A stretch of DNA of 64,000 bases from NCBI RefSeq assembly GCF_023278565.1, contig NC_064672.1, positions 7,502,001 to 7,566,000 on the forward strand, read 5' to 3'. Under the pieces are notes generated by a model. It ran no database searches and was not told the DNA's origin. It saw only the letters and a list, made by a program, of their open reading frames with translations. Below, in pieces: positions 25,847-38,222 of this stretch (position 1 is the stretch's first letter; every line of letters starts with the position of its first letter). The translations under genes and the position numbers were made by a program. This stretch comes from Colletotrichum lupini (Eukaryota > Ascomycota > Sordariomycetes > Glomerellales > Glomerellaceae).

Positions 25847-27233
25847 AATATGCCATGTTGCTTTCGATCTTCTTCATTGGCTATCTCGTCTGTGAAGTTC
25901 CCTCGAACATGCTGCTCACTCGATCTCGCCCGTCGTACTACCTGCCCGGTATCATGATTGTCTGGGGCACCGTATGCTCCGTGATGTCGGTCGTCAAAAA
26001 CTACGAAGGAATGCTGGCTCTTCGGTTCTTTCTCGGCTGCATAGAGGCCGGATTCTTCCCTGGTGTCTTGTACGTGATGACTTGCTGGTACAAAAAGGCA
26101 GAAATCGGTAAGTACTTACCTACCTTATTACCTACTTTCACGGTATCACCCGCGAGTCCCGTACTTTAATCTACTCTTCATCTGTAAAAGTAGCCCAAGT
26201 ACAGATGGATGCCAAGCCCCACAACTGGTCTACGTCAGCTTGTACTAAGGTGAAATTGCATTTTACAGGCAAGAGGTTTTCAATCTTCTACACCGCTTCT
26301 GTGTGCTCCGGCGCCGTGAGCGGCCTCCTCGCTGGCACAATCACCGGTAACATGGAAGGCGTTCGAGGCATGCGAGGGTGGCGATGGCTCTATCTGATTG
26401 AGGGCGTCTGCACGGTCGGGTTCGCCGTGATTTTCAAGTTCGTGCTGCTCGACTTCCCCGAGACAACGAAGCGCTTCTCATTGGAGGAACGGCAACTCGC
26501 CGTGGTCCGCATGATCCACGATCGGCAGACGACGGCGGCGCGACACGGCCAGCGCCTCACTCACTGGCAATCTCTCAAGGCCGCGCTGGCCGACCCGCGG
26601 ACGTACATCTTTGTGGTGCTCTTCACGATGGACCTGGGCTCCTGCACAATCTCCTACTTCATCCCCACGATCGTCAAGCAGATGGGCTACACGTCGGTCA
26701 TGGCGCAGTACATGACCATCCCCATCTGGATGGTCGGCGCCGTCTTCCTGCTCGTGCTCTCGTACACGGCCGACAAGACGAGGGACCGTAGGTGGCACAT
26801 CACGGGGTGCATGTGTCTCAGCTTCATCTGCACGCTCGTCTGCGTGACCGTGTCGAACCCCAAAGTCGTGTACGCCATGCTGTGCTTCTACATTGCCGGC
26901 CTGTACACGGCGCTCCCGCTCATGCTTAATTGGACGTCCGAGGTCATTTCACTCCCTGCGGAAAAGCGCGCCGTGGTGGTGGCCCTGGTCAACTCTGTCG
27001 GAAATCTCTCGGCGGTCTACGGCAGCAGGCTCTGGCCCTCGTCGGACGGGCCCCGGTTTGTAAAGGGGTTCGCGGTCACGGGCGCCTTCACCGGCTTCGG
27101 AACTATTCTGGCGGCGCTGATTCCTGTCATCTTCTCGTACCTGCCCAAGGAGGGTAACACCAAGGCTGAGAAGGAGATCTTGGCACGCGAGAGAGAGTTT
27201 GTTGAGAATACCAGAGCCCCTGGTGAAGTGTAA
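25847..27233 (+). CDS. MFS transporter (Dal5-like), exons 4-5 of the split gene
   Basis: Exons are 25,847-26,107 and 26,269-27,233. Using the acceptor ATGCAG at 25,841-25,846, the junction with exon 3 reads ..LTDDQYAMLLSIFFIGYL.., exactly the family pattern and in frame. The five exons total 1,515 nt (504 aa), the normal size for this permease family. The segment carries EVPSNMLLTRSRP, RFFLGCIEAGFFPG and the remaining membrane helices, with a loop around LPKEGNTKAEKE at the C-terminus. The ATGATG at 25,831 should not be taken as the start: it lies in the former intron. Without the retrotransposon, intron 3 would be about 74 nt, typical for fungi. At about 7.5 kb it is unlikely to be spliced, so the gene is probably silenced or null although no exon is damaged. 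Confidence 0.82.
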
Positions 27234-27540
27234 AGTCGTATGAGTTTGCGAACTGGCAATATGGGCAAAGGGAAAACGACGCCCGGGTCGGGACGGTGGG
27301 GGGGAGTGGGAAATCGAATTCAATTCGCCTCCATCAGCATTGGTAAGACAAGGAGGGGAGAGGGGGTTCGTACCGAGAAGTTAATATAAATATATGAACT
27401 GCAACTTTGAATAGCACCTTGACAATTCACAAAGCCATATTTTATGGAACAGCGTTCCCTCCCAGGAAAGAGAGTTACCAATCATAGTAAACACAGGTTC
27501 AGGTCTAAGTACCTTATTATCGAAGAAAGTTAATTCTTTC
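27234..27540. other. 3' flank of MFS gene grading into AT-rich DNA
   Basis: This is non-coding sequence after the TAA stop. It holds a G-rich patch at 27,295-27,310. Base composition shifts to AT-rich near 27,530. No gene is seen. Confidence 0.4.
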
Positions 27541-27912
27541 TAAATTATAAGTATAAGAATATAGTTTTAATAAAATAATATAATACCTACTTAGTACTTA
27601 AATTAAGATATTTTTTTAAACTTATTATAAAAAGAAATTATATTATTAACTACTCATTATCAAGGTTTATAAATAGTATTATAGTTTTAATTATAATAGC
27701 TTTATTTATAATAAATAGAAAGTTTAATTATAAGTCCTTTAAAAACCTCTTTTTAAGAGCTATAAGAGCTTCTAAGTATACTAAGTTAAAATACTTATTA
27801 AAATATTAATAACTAAACTAACTTTATAATAATAACTTTAATAAAAAACTTAGTAAATAACGCTAAAAGCCTTATTAATATTAAGTACGATTTATAAAAT
27901 ATAGTAATATAG
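27541..27912. other. AT-rich, RIP-like left flank of element D
   Basis: CpA/TpG depletion extends about 370 bases outside the left LTR of element D. It may be an older, unrecognisable repeat into which D inserted, or RIP spreading from D. It has no coding content. Confidence 0.45.
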
Positions 27913-28135
27913 TGTTACGAAAGGGAACTCGAGGTAGGTCGGAACGCTATTATATTAACCTAATTAACTAAAGACTTAATATAAAAAAGGAAAAAATAGA
28001 ATAGTAAGTAGAAGCTAGCGGGCTAGCCCTTTAGGCCTAGCGGTCTAGCTTATTACGTAATTACTAAGAGCTTAGCCTCGTAGCCTAAGGCTAAGCTATA
28101 GGGCTTATAGGGCCTTAATACTTATTATTATAATA
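27913..28135 (-). repeat. 3' LTR of element D
   Basis: This 223-bp direct repeat has an intact TGTTACG start, while its distal 60 bases are heavily mutated, including CpT and CpC sites. It is flanked on the left by ATAG. Confidence 0.87.
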
Positions 28136-28199
28136 TTACCCCCCCCTTTATACTAGAGAGTACTATTTATAGTACTAAAAATAAACTTTTAAATTACCT

Positions 28200-31100
28200 C
28201 TTATTTTAGCAAATTTATAGTTATAATTATTATTATTATATTATTATTATCCCTTAGTAATAACGAATTACTAACCGTAATAGCTTTTATTTATATATTT
28301 ACGTTCCGTAATAGGCCCTTAGTAATTAAGTATTAGTAATAAAATACTTAGAGTACTATTAGTATATATTTAAAGCTCTTTATATTATATTAAGTTAGGT
28401 CCGTATTATATCTTTTTTAATTTACTTAATATTATAGTTTTCTTTTATATAAGTATAATTTAATAACTTCTAAGACCTCGTATTCCGGTTTATTATTATT
28501 ATTAATAATTAGTAATAGCGGGTCTTAATTTTACTTAAGTAGTAGGTTATTAGTAGCCTTTTTTAGCTTATTTAGGTAAAAAACTAAGTATACCCGGCTA
28601 TTTATTAATAGTTTTATAATTTATATACCCCCCTATCCGGCGCTAATAATAGGCTATAGCCCGGCTTATAGCTATTATAATTTATTTATATTAATAAACT
28701 TTTAGTACGAGGTATTAATAAAGACTTAGTCCCCTAGCTTTAGGTCGTCCGGGCGTTAGTAGCGGTTAGTATACCTTTTATATTATACTTAAGCGACCTT
28801 TATATTACCCCTAGTAATCTCCTAAGCTTTATATATTCCCTAGGCTATATGCTATACGTTAGTATAATTTAGTTTCTTTTTTATAAAGCTAAATTAGTAA
28901 GTTTACTTAGACTAATTAAAAAAGAGCCGTAATTAATAACTAAATTCTATTTTATATAATAATAGCCCTATAGTCTTATTAGGCTAGGTAGTATAAACGA
29001 AATTAACTATAAGTAGTATATTACTTTAATTATTTTAATACTAGTTAATTAGTAGTCTTAACTATTATAAAATATATTAATTTAGTACTTCTATTTAGCT
29101 ATTTATTTAGGGATAGTTGGCCGTTAATAACTATAACTTAACCTTATAAATTTTATAGAGCTCTTTTTAAAAGTTAGAGATAAATTAGGGGCCTCGGTCC
29201 GATATAATAGTTTTTAATAAGTCGAAAATAAGTAGTACTTATTCGTAAAATATCTAGCTTATATCCTTTACTATAGTAATTTTATAATAAAAAATAGATA
29301 TTACCCTCTTATTTAAGTAGTCTATTATTACTTAAATATTATTAAATCTTTTTTAATTAATAAGGATAATTATAAAGTTAATAAAAATATATTATTATGG
29401 GTAGTTAGGTACTAAAAGTAGCTTTAGCTCCCCTAGGGGCTTATTATACGGCTTTTATAATTAGTAATAAGTATAATAGTTCCGTACGTATTAATAAGTA
29501 TTTATTATTAGGCCCGGTTAATAATATTACTATTTAATTATTTTTATAACTTTATTACGCTTTAAATAGGCAAGGAGCTTTTATTTATAAACCTCGTGGA
29601 TAATTATAATATAAAGGTTCTCTTTTTTAAATATTACGAGCTTTTTATTTATTATTAATAATCTATTATTTTAAATAGACTAGCGCTCGCCCCCTTTAGT
29701 TATTAATGCTTATATTAATATAAAGTATATTATAATAAGGTTTTTATTAAGTTTTAAAATCTTTTTTATTAATAAGTACCCCTAGAGCTCGTTTTTTAAT
29801 AAGAGCGAGCTAATTATAAGCTATAATTAACTAATTATAGTACTTAATAACGCCTATAACTTTATTATAATATCGGAGGATAATAATCTTAGTAATAAAA
29901 AGACTTAGGTCTTATTAGCCTCTTTTAATACTTACTAAGTATAAATATCCTCTATTTTCTATAAAAGGGCGTTAATTAATACGTTCTCTTTCCCTAGGTA
30001 ATAATAGATTTAAAAATTAAAATCTATTAATATACCGGCCTAGCGGGCTTATTATAAATTAAATAAGCGCTTAGTTATAAAGAATAGTAATAGTTAATAG
30101 TTTATAATAACGTTAAACTTATACTTATAATTTATAAGCTCTGCGCGCTATTCTTCTAAGTATAGTATTATTATTAATATTTTTTTATTATAAATAGTAT
30201 AATTAAGCTCTGCGCTACTTATTATTTTTAAATAAAAAGTTACTAAGTATTATAACTTATTATCCTCTTATTATTATAATAGCGCTCTAGCGTATATTAA
30301 ATTAAAAGTATTAGTTTTTAATTACGTTAGTAACTCTAATTTAAAATAATAGAGGATAAGTACTAACGTTAGTATTAATTTTATAACTTTAAAAGCCGTT
30401 TTATAATCGGTATTAAAGTTAAAAAGAACTCCCTTACTTATTAGCTTCGTAAAGGGCCTAGCTAAGTAGCTATAGTCTTTTATAAATCTCTTATAAAAGT
30501 TATAAAACCTAAAAAAAAACTAAATACTCTTAAATAATATAAGTAGTTTCTAATTTCTAATTATAAAGACTTTCTTTTTATTAAGCTATATACTTTTTAT
30601 AAAAACTATAAAGCCTAAGTATTTTATAAAAGTAACGCTAAATTCGTATTTTTTAATATTTATTTATAAGCCTACTTTTTATAAATAGTTTAGTACTTTA
30701 ATAACGTACTCTTAGTATTAGAAGGGGTTATTTAAAAAAATTAGGATATTATTTATATATATTATATAAAAGTTATCTAAGTACTTTATTAATATCTCGT
30801 TTATATATTATTAATACGTAATAGGCCCGTTATAAAGCCTAAAGGGTACTATTTTATATTTATATATTTTATAATAGGTTCTAAACGTTATTAAGTCTTT
30901 AGAGGCTAGGTCGAGGTAAATATAATAAAAGGCCTATTTAATATTTAGTTTAATAAATACCTTCGCCCTACTTAGCTACACGAGGGTCTTATTAATAAGT
31001 AATAATAAATAATAGTTTTTCTTTATAACTTTATTAAGCTTATAGAAGTTAATATAGAAGCGTAGATTATTATTATACTTTTTTATAAATAGCGTTAGTA

Positions 31101-33850
31101 ACGTAAAAAGAGTATTACTTAGCTTAATAAATCCCTTTTATAAGTACTTTAATAAATAAGCTTTTATAACCTCTAGCTCTAGTATTAACTACTTATATAG
31201 AAAGTAATAAGTTAGCTTCTCTTTATTATTATTTAAAAGCTCGATTTTATAGTTATATAGCTTATAAAGCGCTAATATATCGCTAGTTACTTTACTAAAG
31301 ACGTTAGTCTAAGGCCGTAAATACTTTAATAAGTTCGTTATTATAAGGTTACGAATAACTTAGTTATTATTATATAAAGGGTTTACCTCCTCTTTTTTAT
31401 TTTTTATAATATAATTAAGTTTATAAAATAATATAGAGCCTATTTTAACGTCGTTCTATTTTAGGTTCTTTTCGAAATTGGGAGTGCTAATAAAAGTAAT
31501 ATTTATTTATATTATTACTAAGTATAGTTTTTATTACTTAGCCCTCTTTATAAGGGCAATATTAATATTATTAAGGGCGCGTTCTATTTTCTTTATATTC
31601 TTAGCCTTATTTAACTATTATATTTAGTAAGCCGTCGTTTTTAATAAGTATAATAATATCCTAATTAGTATACCCTTTACTTACTATTACTAAAGCTTTT
31701 AGTTATAATAAGTTATATTTATTTTAAATAAGTCCTATTAATAGTTAGCGTCGATTTAGTATTATATATTAATAACTTCCGGGGTATATAGGTCTTTAAT
31801 ATCCTTAATAATAGTAAAGGGCGTCTCTTATAATAATAAGTCCTTAGGCTATATTAACTATTAGTAATAAATATTAGGGTTTATTCCGTAATATTTAAAT
31901 TACTTTTACCTTAGGATTAGGTCGTAGCGGCCCGTATTAAACTAAAGGAGGGGTATTTTTAAAAAGACCTGTTAATTAATATATAAGTTAGCGGTCTATA
32001 TTATACTAGTATTATTTAATTACTCTTTATTAAACCCGGTAATAAGGATTAAGTATAGTAATTTATAAAATAGGGCCGCGCAGAACCGCTATAATAAAAA
32101 AGTTATATAGTTATTTATAAATCTATATTTATTAGCTCCCGTATTAAATAAGACTTTTAGGTAAATTTTATATTTATTAAATATTAATATAAGCTCTATT
32201 TTAAAGGGCTAGCCCCCTATAAGATTTTATAAGTTTACTAAATTAATTACTAATCTTTTGTCCTTTTTATATATATCCCCTAGCTAGGAGTTTACTTTTA
32301 CTAAGGGTTTTAGTTTTTTAAACCTAATTCTATTTTAATAAGGCCCACGGTAGCGTTAATAATAGTTATAATAGTTTTCGGCTTTTTAGGGTAGTTTTTA
32401 AAGATATATTTAGTATTATTATAAATAAAATAAGTATTATTATTTTTAAGTTTTTAATATAAGGCTTTAGGGATTGTTTTATAAATAGAAGTATAACCTC
32501 GGTCCTATTTAATACCCCTAGTACTTTTATTATTTCTACTACTTTTATTATTTTTACTACTTTTACTTAAAGTTTAGTAAGTCTAACTAGAAGCTTTAAC
32601 CGGGCGGTTTTTTATAAAAAGGGGCTATATTACGTTAACTAGCTAAGTAACGTACTTAGTATATTTTTAAAAAGTAGCCGTATTATTTAAGTACTTCGAT
32701 ATAGCCTAGTTACGAAAATATATAAGTAGCTTATTATAAAAACGGCGCTTTTACTAAGACTTTAAAAGCTTATTAATACGTACGAGCTTAGTAAATATAG
32801 AGCGCTTTTAATAGACGTTTTTAAATATAATTATAAGTACGTCTAGTTTATAATTAGTATTATTTATAATAATTAGGTTAATATAAGCCGACTTAAGCTT
32901 ATAAAATAGCTACTTAGCTATAATAATCTCGTTAGAAATTAGTATTAAGTATATAAATTCCGTAGCGCTATTTCTAATTTTATTAATAATATATTTTAAA
33001 TAGTACTTATTTATATTATAATTAGTATTCTCTAAGCGCTTTATAATATACTAAAGTTAATAATCGAACTTAAAGTTAGTATTATTATTTATAAAGATAA
33101 GTACGTTAAGTATTTTTTAGGAGCTATAGGTAACGAGATAGGATGAAGCTAAAGTAATTTCGTAGCTATTTTATATTTCTAAGTATATTAGCTATTATTT
33201 TAGTATACTAAGGGTAGTAATATTCTAAATAGAGCTAGCTTAGGAGCCGTTCTTTAATTACTCTAGCTTTTTAGCTATAGCTATGTTATTAATATAGGCT
33301 TAAGTAAGGGCTTTTTTTATAATATAGAGCTTTATAATAGTAATATATATAAAGTCGAGGTTTTTATAAGTTATTATATATAAGTACTTAATACTATTAC
33401 TTAACTAATTAATAATAAAAGCTAGGACCTATTTTAATTAGTACTAAATAATGCGTATTTTTAGTTACTATTTAATTTATTTAAGTAAGGTTTTTTTATT
33501 ATTTTTAAAATATAGCTCTTAAATAAGGTCGAGGTTAATATACTATTTAGTATTTTTTTTAAAGAGAATATTATTATAAATATAAATAGGCGAGGTAAGC
33601 TAATTAGCTACGTTATTAAAGTACGCTAAATAATTAGTCTAAGTAATAGAAAGTAAAAAACGCTTTATTAACTAGTTAGATAGCGCGACCTTAGGGTTAA
33701 TAATTAGGAACTTAGCGCCTTTATTAGGGCTTATAACGCTCTATTAGGACTTATAAAAGCGGCGACTTTATTAAAAGCTATTAATATAAAAAGAGACCTA
33801 GCCTCCCTAGTTATATTTTTTAATTATTATGTTTAGTAAAGGGGGTACAT
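28200..33850 (-). pseudogene. Degraded gag-pol of element D
   Basis: The gag knuckle (about 32.4 kb) and the reverse transcriptase (30.7-31.1 kb) fix the order on the minus strand. Gag lies at higher coordinates, then protease, reverse transcriptase, RNase H and integrase towards 28.2 kb. Frames are interrupted by TAA/TAG at former Gln/Trp codons, and the reverse transcriptase active-site aspartates read as asparagine. No functional product is possible. Confidence 0.75.
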
Positions 33851-34010
33851 ATTTAGGGAGTATTAATTATATTATTTATATATAATTAATTTAGTTAGCT
33901 ATTACTTAGCTCTTTTATACGCTTTTTTTAATAAAAATAGCTAATAATTAATTAATTAAAATATTATTATTCTATTTTTAAAAAATAGTTAATTAAGTAA
34001 CGTTAAGTAA

Positions 34011-34233
34011 TATTATAAAAGGGAACTCGAGGTAAGTTAGAACGTTATTATATTAACCTAATTAACTAAAAACTTAATATAAAGAGGGAAAAAATAAAAT
34101 AGTAAGTAGAAGCTAGCGGGCTAGCCCTTTAGGCCTAGCGGTCTAGCTCGTTACGTAACTATTAGGAGCTTAGCCTCGTAGCCTAAGGCTAAGCCACAGG
34201 GCCCATAGGGCCCTAATACCTACTACCGTAATA
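34011..34233 (-). repeat. 5' LTR of element D
   Basis: This is the partner of 27,913-28,135, with equal length. Here the start is mutated (TATTATA), while the distal part (CCACAGGGCCCATAGGGCCC) is intact, the reverse of the other copy. ATAG follows at 34,234-34,237. Confidence 0.87.
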
Positions 34234-34620
34234 ATAGCCGTAGAGTATTATTAATATATCTTATATTAAAAAGGGTATTATTAATATTAATAAAATAAAT
34301 AAGGTCGTATTAATATAATACCTTAGTTTCTTTTTATAACTTAAAGATAATTACTTTAAATAGTATTAAAAATCTATTAAAAAGCTCTTTTAAATACTTT
34401 AATATATTTATTATTATTTTTAAAATAATAAGATTTTTAGCGCTTATATATAAAAATAAGTTATTTATTTTTAAATAATAATATTAGCTTATTAATAATT
34501 TATTAAAATTACGATTCTAGCGATCCCTTAATAAAAGAGAGGGTAGAATAAAAAAAAGGATAGGTAACTTATAAAAAGGGTTAAGGTTAAATAGTGCGGA
34601 ATTCGAGGGTAGGGTAGCGT
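34234..34620. other. AT-rich, RIP-like right flank of element D
   Basis: AT-converted DNA continues about 390 bases beyond the right LTR and changes sharply to unmutated sequence near 34,620. No coding sequence is seen. Confidence 0.45.
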
Positions 34621-36881
34621 CTATATGTACTGCGGCAATCCTCTAGTAATACAAAACGATGGAGTTAAACAGTGATACACGTGACAGGTTCAGGTCAGCC
34701 ATGATGATTGGAGGCTTTGGAGGTTCTGGTTCGCTTCTATCCGCCATTCTGACGGTCTGACCGCTGCTGCCGTGTGTCCCGGCAAACAGAGCCGAGATCC
34801 AATTTTGATGGCCAGAGGGATGTAAGGGAACAGGTCGGGAATACTGGGTGTTGTGGTGCTGTTCCCAGAGTTCCCACAAGAGTTTCCATCTCACCGGAAA
34901 AGTCGATCCTTTGAAGAAGTGACGGGAACCACAATTCATCCTCGTCATCCTTGTGGCTTGATAACGGATATCGTTCAAGATGTGGCTCCCTGTGGGCTGT
35001 GGCTCCTCCATATGGGGCTTCCTCGAGTTCCTCGTGGGCTGGGCTTGAGGCTCAATCTATTTCTTGGCATGCATATCCTGGTCTCTGGGACCTTGACAAC
35101 TTTTGGTGTACGAATTCTGCCCGGGATTGGATCTCACCCCTGAATGGGCACGGATTGCGAAGGAGAAGAAATGTCAGCCAAAGGCATTAGCCGCCTAGTT
35201 CTCATAATCAGCCCGTCCAAACTAACCCCGTTCGAGGCATCCGGCTGCCCATGCCATCCTGACTCGAAACACTAAGGAGAGACAACCCGCACCAAGCAGA
35301 AATGGCGTGTGTGTTTTTTCTGCTTCCGATTGACTTTCTCTCCCTCCGCAGACCACGTCCTTGAGAAAAAGGTTTCTTTTTTGCAGTACGGGGGGGAAGA
35401 CTGACTGCCGTCACGACTCACAATACACGTGTAACCGAAAAGTAAAAATTAAAGTCCACGAAGGAGCTTGGGCCAAATAAATGGAGCCTGATGCGCCTAC
35501 CGCGGTTTATGCTTAACAGATCTTATCCCTTCTCAGGACGACATAGTACTGCGGTATGTGACATTGTCACACGTAGAGTCGGAGACAGGCCGAGGCTAGA
35601 AGCTTGTTAGTTTATTTTCTCACAACCCCTGATTTGTTCTGATGGATTACTGGGTCTCTCAGTCTCTGTGAGTTAGAGTATGCCAATGCCCACGCGCGTA
35701 TTGCTCTTCCATGTCTGTGCCGCAGGGCGGCGTTTGTGGCGTGCCCGAGTTTGCTAATGCTAACAAATGTCAGAAAGTACGCATACCTACCTAGTAAGAC
35801 GCCATCAACCGGGAAATTTTCAACCGTTTCATCGGAACGAGTTATGGAGAGCTTACGGAGTAGAGCGTGGTGCTCTGCATTTTGGAGCTCCCTTTTCTCG
35901 GATCCCATGTGTCCTTAGTGGCGGAAATTTCTCTGAACCCATGTTTGGCACCTTGCAGACGGAGTAGTCTCTCCTCTCAAAAATGAATGGTACCCTAGGA
36001 GCGCGAACTGCCGCTCGTGGACATGAGTGCTGACTGGTTTGGACACCCCGTGACCCCGTGACATCTCACTGCAGCAGGTCCTCTCCGTGCTCCATCGCTG
36101 GCAGTCTCTAGTCTCCGGGAGGGGGGCAGCCACACTTCCCAACTCCCGCCCCTCCCCCCCTTAACGCGGCCCTACCAGCGGAGATTTCTGTTCGTCTTTT
36201 CATTGATGGAAGTGACGCCACAGACGAATGCGAGGCCGTGCGAGGACCCGCGAGCTAGGCCGAACGTCTTCGTCGACGGGCTCGATTCGGATTGTGCCGC
36301 CGAAGCTATCACCGCAACCCCGGGCCGGACGGGGGTGACGTGGTAGATGAAGGGGCCACAGAGCGCAGCAAATCCCCACGAATCAGTGGGGATTACCCAC
36401 CACTCTATCCCTCGAACAAGTCGGCTCCGGCACCCAACGCCATGATTCTTCGGAAAGTAGTGTGGGTGGGTTAAGCAATGTTCCTCGGCCGACTGCGCAA
36501 TTGGGGGCGTGCTTTTCTTTCGAAGGCCTAGAAGGATGAGGAGCTGTGAGATGAGATGAGGCCTTCGTCTGGCCCTGCTGGTGGGGGGTTCTCTTCGAAG
36601 GCTTGGTGGTTAGGGGGCTACTCTATCCGTACTACCTGGGTTGCCTGGGAAAGGAGATGGAAGACATGGAGGAAGGGGGTTTGTTGAAGGAGCGGCGTCG
36701 AACAGCGGCACAGTTTCCAAACAAACATATATGATCGACCTTGAGCCGCGCTCTTTGACTTGGAAGCTCCCTTCTTACTCCAGCGGCTTTCGTCCTCTTG
36801 TCTCTCTTTTACATCCGACCAAACCCTCTTCGTTCTTTTGTATCTACCTTTTTATTCTTCTTGTTCGAAAGCCTTCTAAAT
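34621..36881. other. Long upstream region of pectin lyase, no supported gene
   Basis: About 2.2 kb of unmutated DNA has only short overlapping frames without motifs. It includes a perfect CreA-type palindrome at 36,371-36,394, further GTGGGG-type boxes near 36,580, and a pyrimidine-rich leader (36,780-36,860) before the pectin lyase ATG. It is most likely a promoter and spacer next to the transposon block. Confidence 0.5.
36371..36394. promoter_or_regulatory. Palindromic CreA/Cre1-type site upstream of pectin lyase
   Basis: AATCCCCAC and GTGGGGATT form a perfect 9-base inverted repeat with a 6-base spacer (GAATCA). GTGGGG on each strand fits the carbon catabolite repressor consensus SYGGRG. 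Paired inverted sites are the stronger in vivo arrangement known for CreA. It lies 488 bases before the pectin lyase ATG. Glucose repression of this pectinase is inferred from the site. Confidence 0.5.
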
Positions 36882-38222
36882 ATGAGATCTGCTCTTCTCT
36901 CCGTGGCACTGGCTGCCTTCGCCCCCTTGGCTCTCGCAGCCGACGCCGTCTCTGGCGCCGCTGAGGGCTTCGCCAAGGGAACCACCGGTGGTGGTAGCGC
37001 CACTCCCGTCTACCCTTCCACCACCTCCGAGCTCGTCTCCTACCTCACCGACTCCTCCGCCCGCGTCATCGTCTTGACCAAGACCTTTGATTTCCGCAAC
37101 ACTGAGGGTACCACCACTGCCACCGGCTGCGCTCCTTGGGGTACTGGCTCTGCTTGCCAGACTGCCATCAACAAGGACAACTGGTGCACCAACTACCAGC
37201 CCAACGCCCCCAAGGTCTCCACGACGTACGTAGAGAATCACTTACATCCTGCGGGTATACAGTGACTTTCATGATACTAACTTCTTCACTTCATAGCTAC
37301 GACAACGCTGGCCTGAACCCCATCAAGCTCGGTTCCAACAAGTCCCTCATCGGACAGGGCAGCAAGGGTGTCATCATTGGCAAGGGTCTCCGCATCACCG
37401 GCGGCGCCAAGAACATCATCATCCAGGTATGAAGACTTATTTCACTGGACTAGTCACTATCATGCCGGCCAGGGGCTAACTACCAGTGCTAGAACATCCA
37501 CATCACCAACCTGAACCCCAAGTACGTCTGGGGTGGTGATGCCATCACTCTCGACGGCTCCGACCTCGTCTGGATCGACCACGTCAAGACCTCCCTGATC
37601 GGCCGCCAGCACATCGTCCTCGGCAACGGCGCCTCCAACCGTGTCACCATCTCCAACAACGAGATTGACGGCTCGTCCTCCTGGTCCGCCACCTGCGACG
37701 GTCACCACTACTGGGGACTCTACTTCACCGGCAGCAACGACATGGTCACCTTCAAGAAGAACTACGTCCACCACACCTCTGGCAGAGCCCCCAAGGTCGC
37801 CGGTAACACGTACGTATAATTCCTGCCGGTTTTGGTGCTAGCGAACTTTCCGACTAACAAGGATCCATCACAGTCTCCTCCACGCCGTCAACAACTACTG
37901 GTACGACAACTCCGGCCACGCGTTCGAGGCCGACGCCGGTTCCAAGATCGTCGCCGAGGGCAACATCTTCCAGAACGTCGTCGCCGCCTACCAGACCGGT
38001 CTCGCCGGCCAGGTCTTCGCCTCCCCCGACTCCACCACCAACGCAAAGTGCTCCACCAACCTCGGCCACGCCTGCCAGCTCAACGCCTACGGCTCCAGCG
38101 GCACCCTGGTCGGCTCCCACACCTCCATCCTCGCCAACTTCGCCGGCAAGAACGTCGCTTCTGCCGGCACCGCCAACGACGCCAAGGCTGTTGCCACCAG
38201 CGCCGGCTTCGGCAAGCTCTAA
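36882..38222 (+). CDS. Secreted pectin lyase (polysaccharide lyase family 1)
   Basis: Four exons (36,882-37,225; 37,297-37,426; 37,493-37,809; 37,874-38,222) give 379 aa, the usual size for fungal pectin lyases. All introns are 64-71 nt with GT-AG ends. Residues 1-19 form a signal peptide ending LALA. The parallel beta-helix core shows WGGDAITL (about 171-178), SDLVWIDHV (181-189), RQHIVLG and NRVTIS. The C-terminal part has [21 protein letters not shown] with the catalytic Arg near 256, and LLHAVNNYW. The Trp-rich substrate cleft and lack of a clustered Ca-site set favour pectin lyase (beta-elimination of methyl-esterified homogalacturonan) over pectate lyase. It acts outside the cell on plant walls. 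The upstream CreA-type palindrome suggests glucose repression. Confidence 0.93.

Larger units (their letters stand above)
27913..34233 (-). mobile_element. RIP-degraded Ty3/gypsy LTR retrotransposon (element D)
   Basis: Two 223-bp LTRs (27,913-28,135 and 34,011-34,233) bound a 6,321-bp element flanked by ATAG on both sides. The LTR starts TGTTACG in the left copy (TATTATA in the right) and ends with a RIP form of CGTAACA. A minus-strand purine run with eight G lies just inside the left LTR (28,136-28,146 in plus coordinates), so the left LTR is the 3' one. Minus-strand translation from about 31,130 down to 30,720 follows gypsy reverse transcriptase almost completely. It runs from GFI..S through a F/Y-L-D-L-A-S-type palm to Y-I-N-N-I-L-I-F, where the catalytic DD reads NN through G-to-A. 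A gag knuckle with ligands turned to Tyr lies at about 32,380-32,440. Confidence 0.87.

Noticed and set aside
1..34620. AT-rich blocks as a centromere or as mitochondrial DNA
   Set aside because: They resolve into LTR elements with target duplications and RIP-type transitions, separated by ordinary genes. No mitochondrial genes or satellite arrays are present.
34643..36474. Short frames upstream of pectin lyase
   Set aside because: They are random-looking translations with no conserved motif. The region behaves as promoter and spacer.
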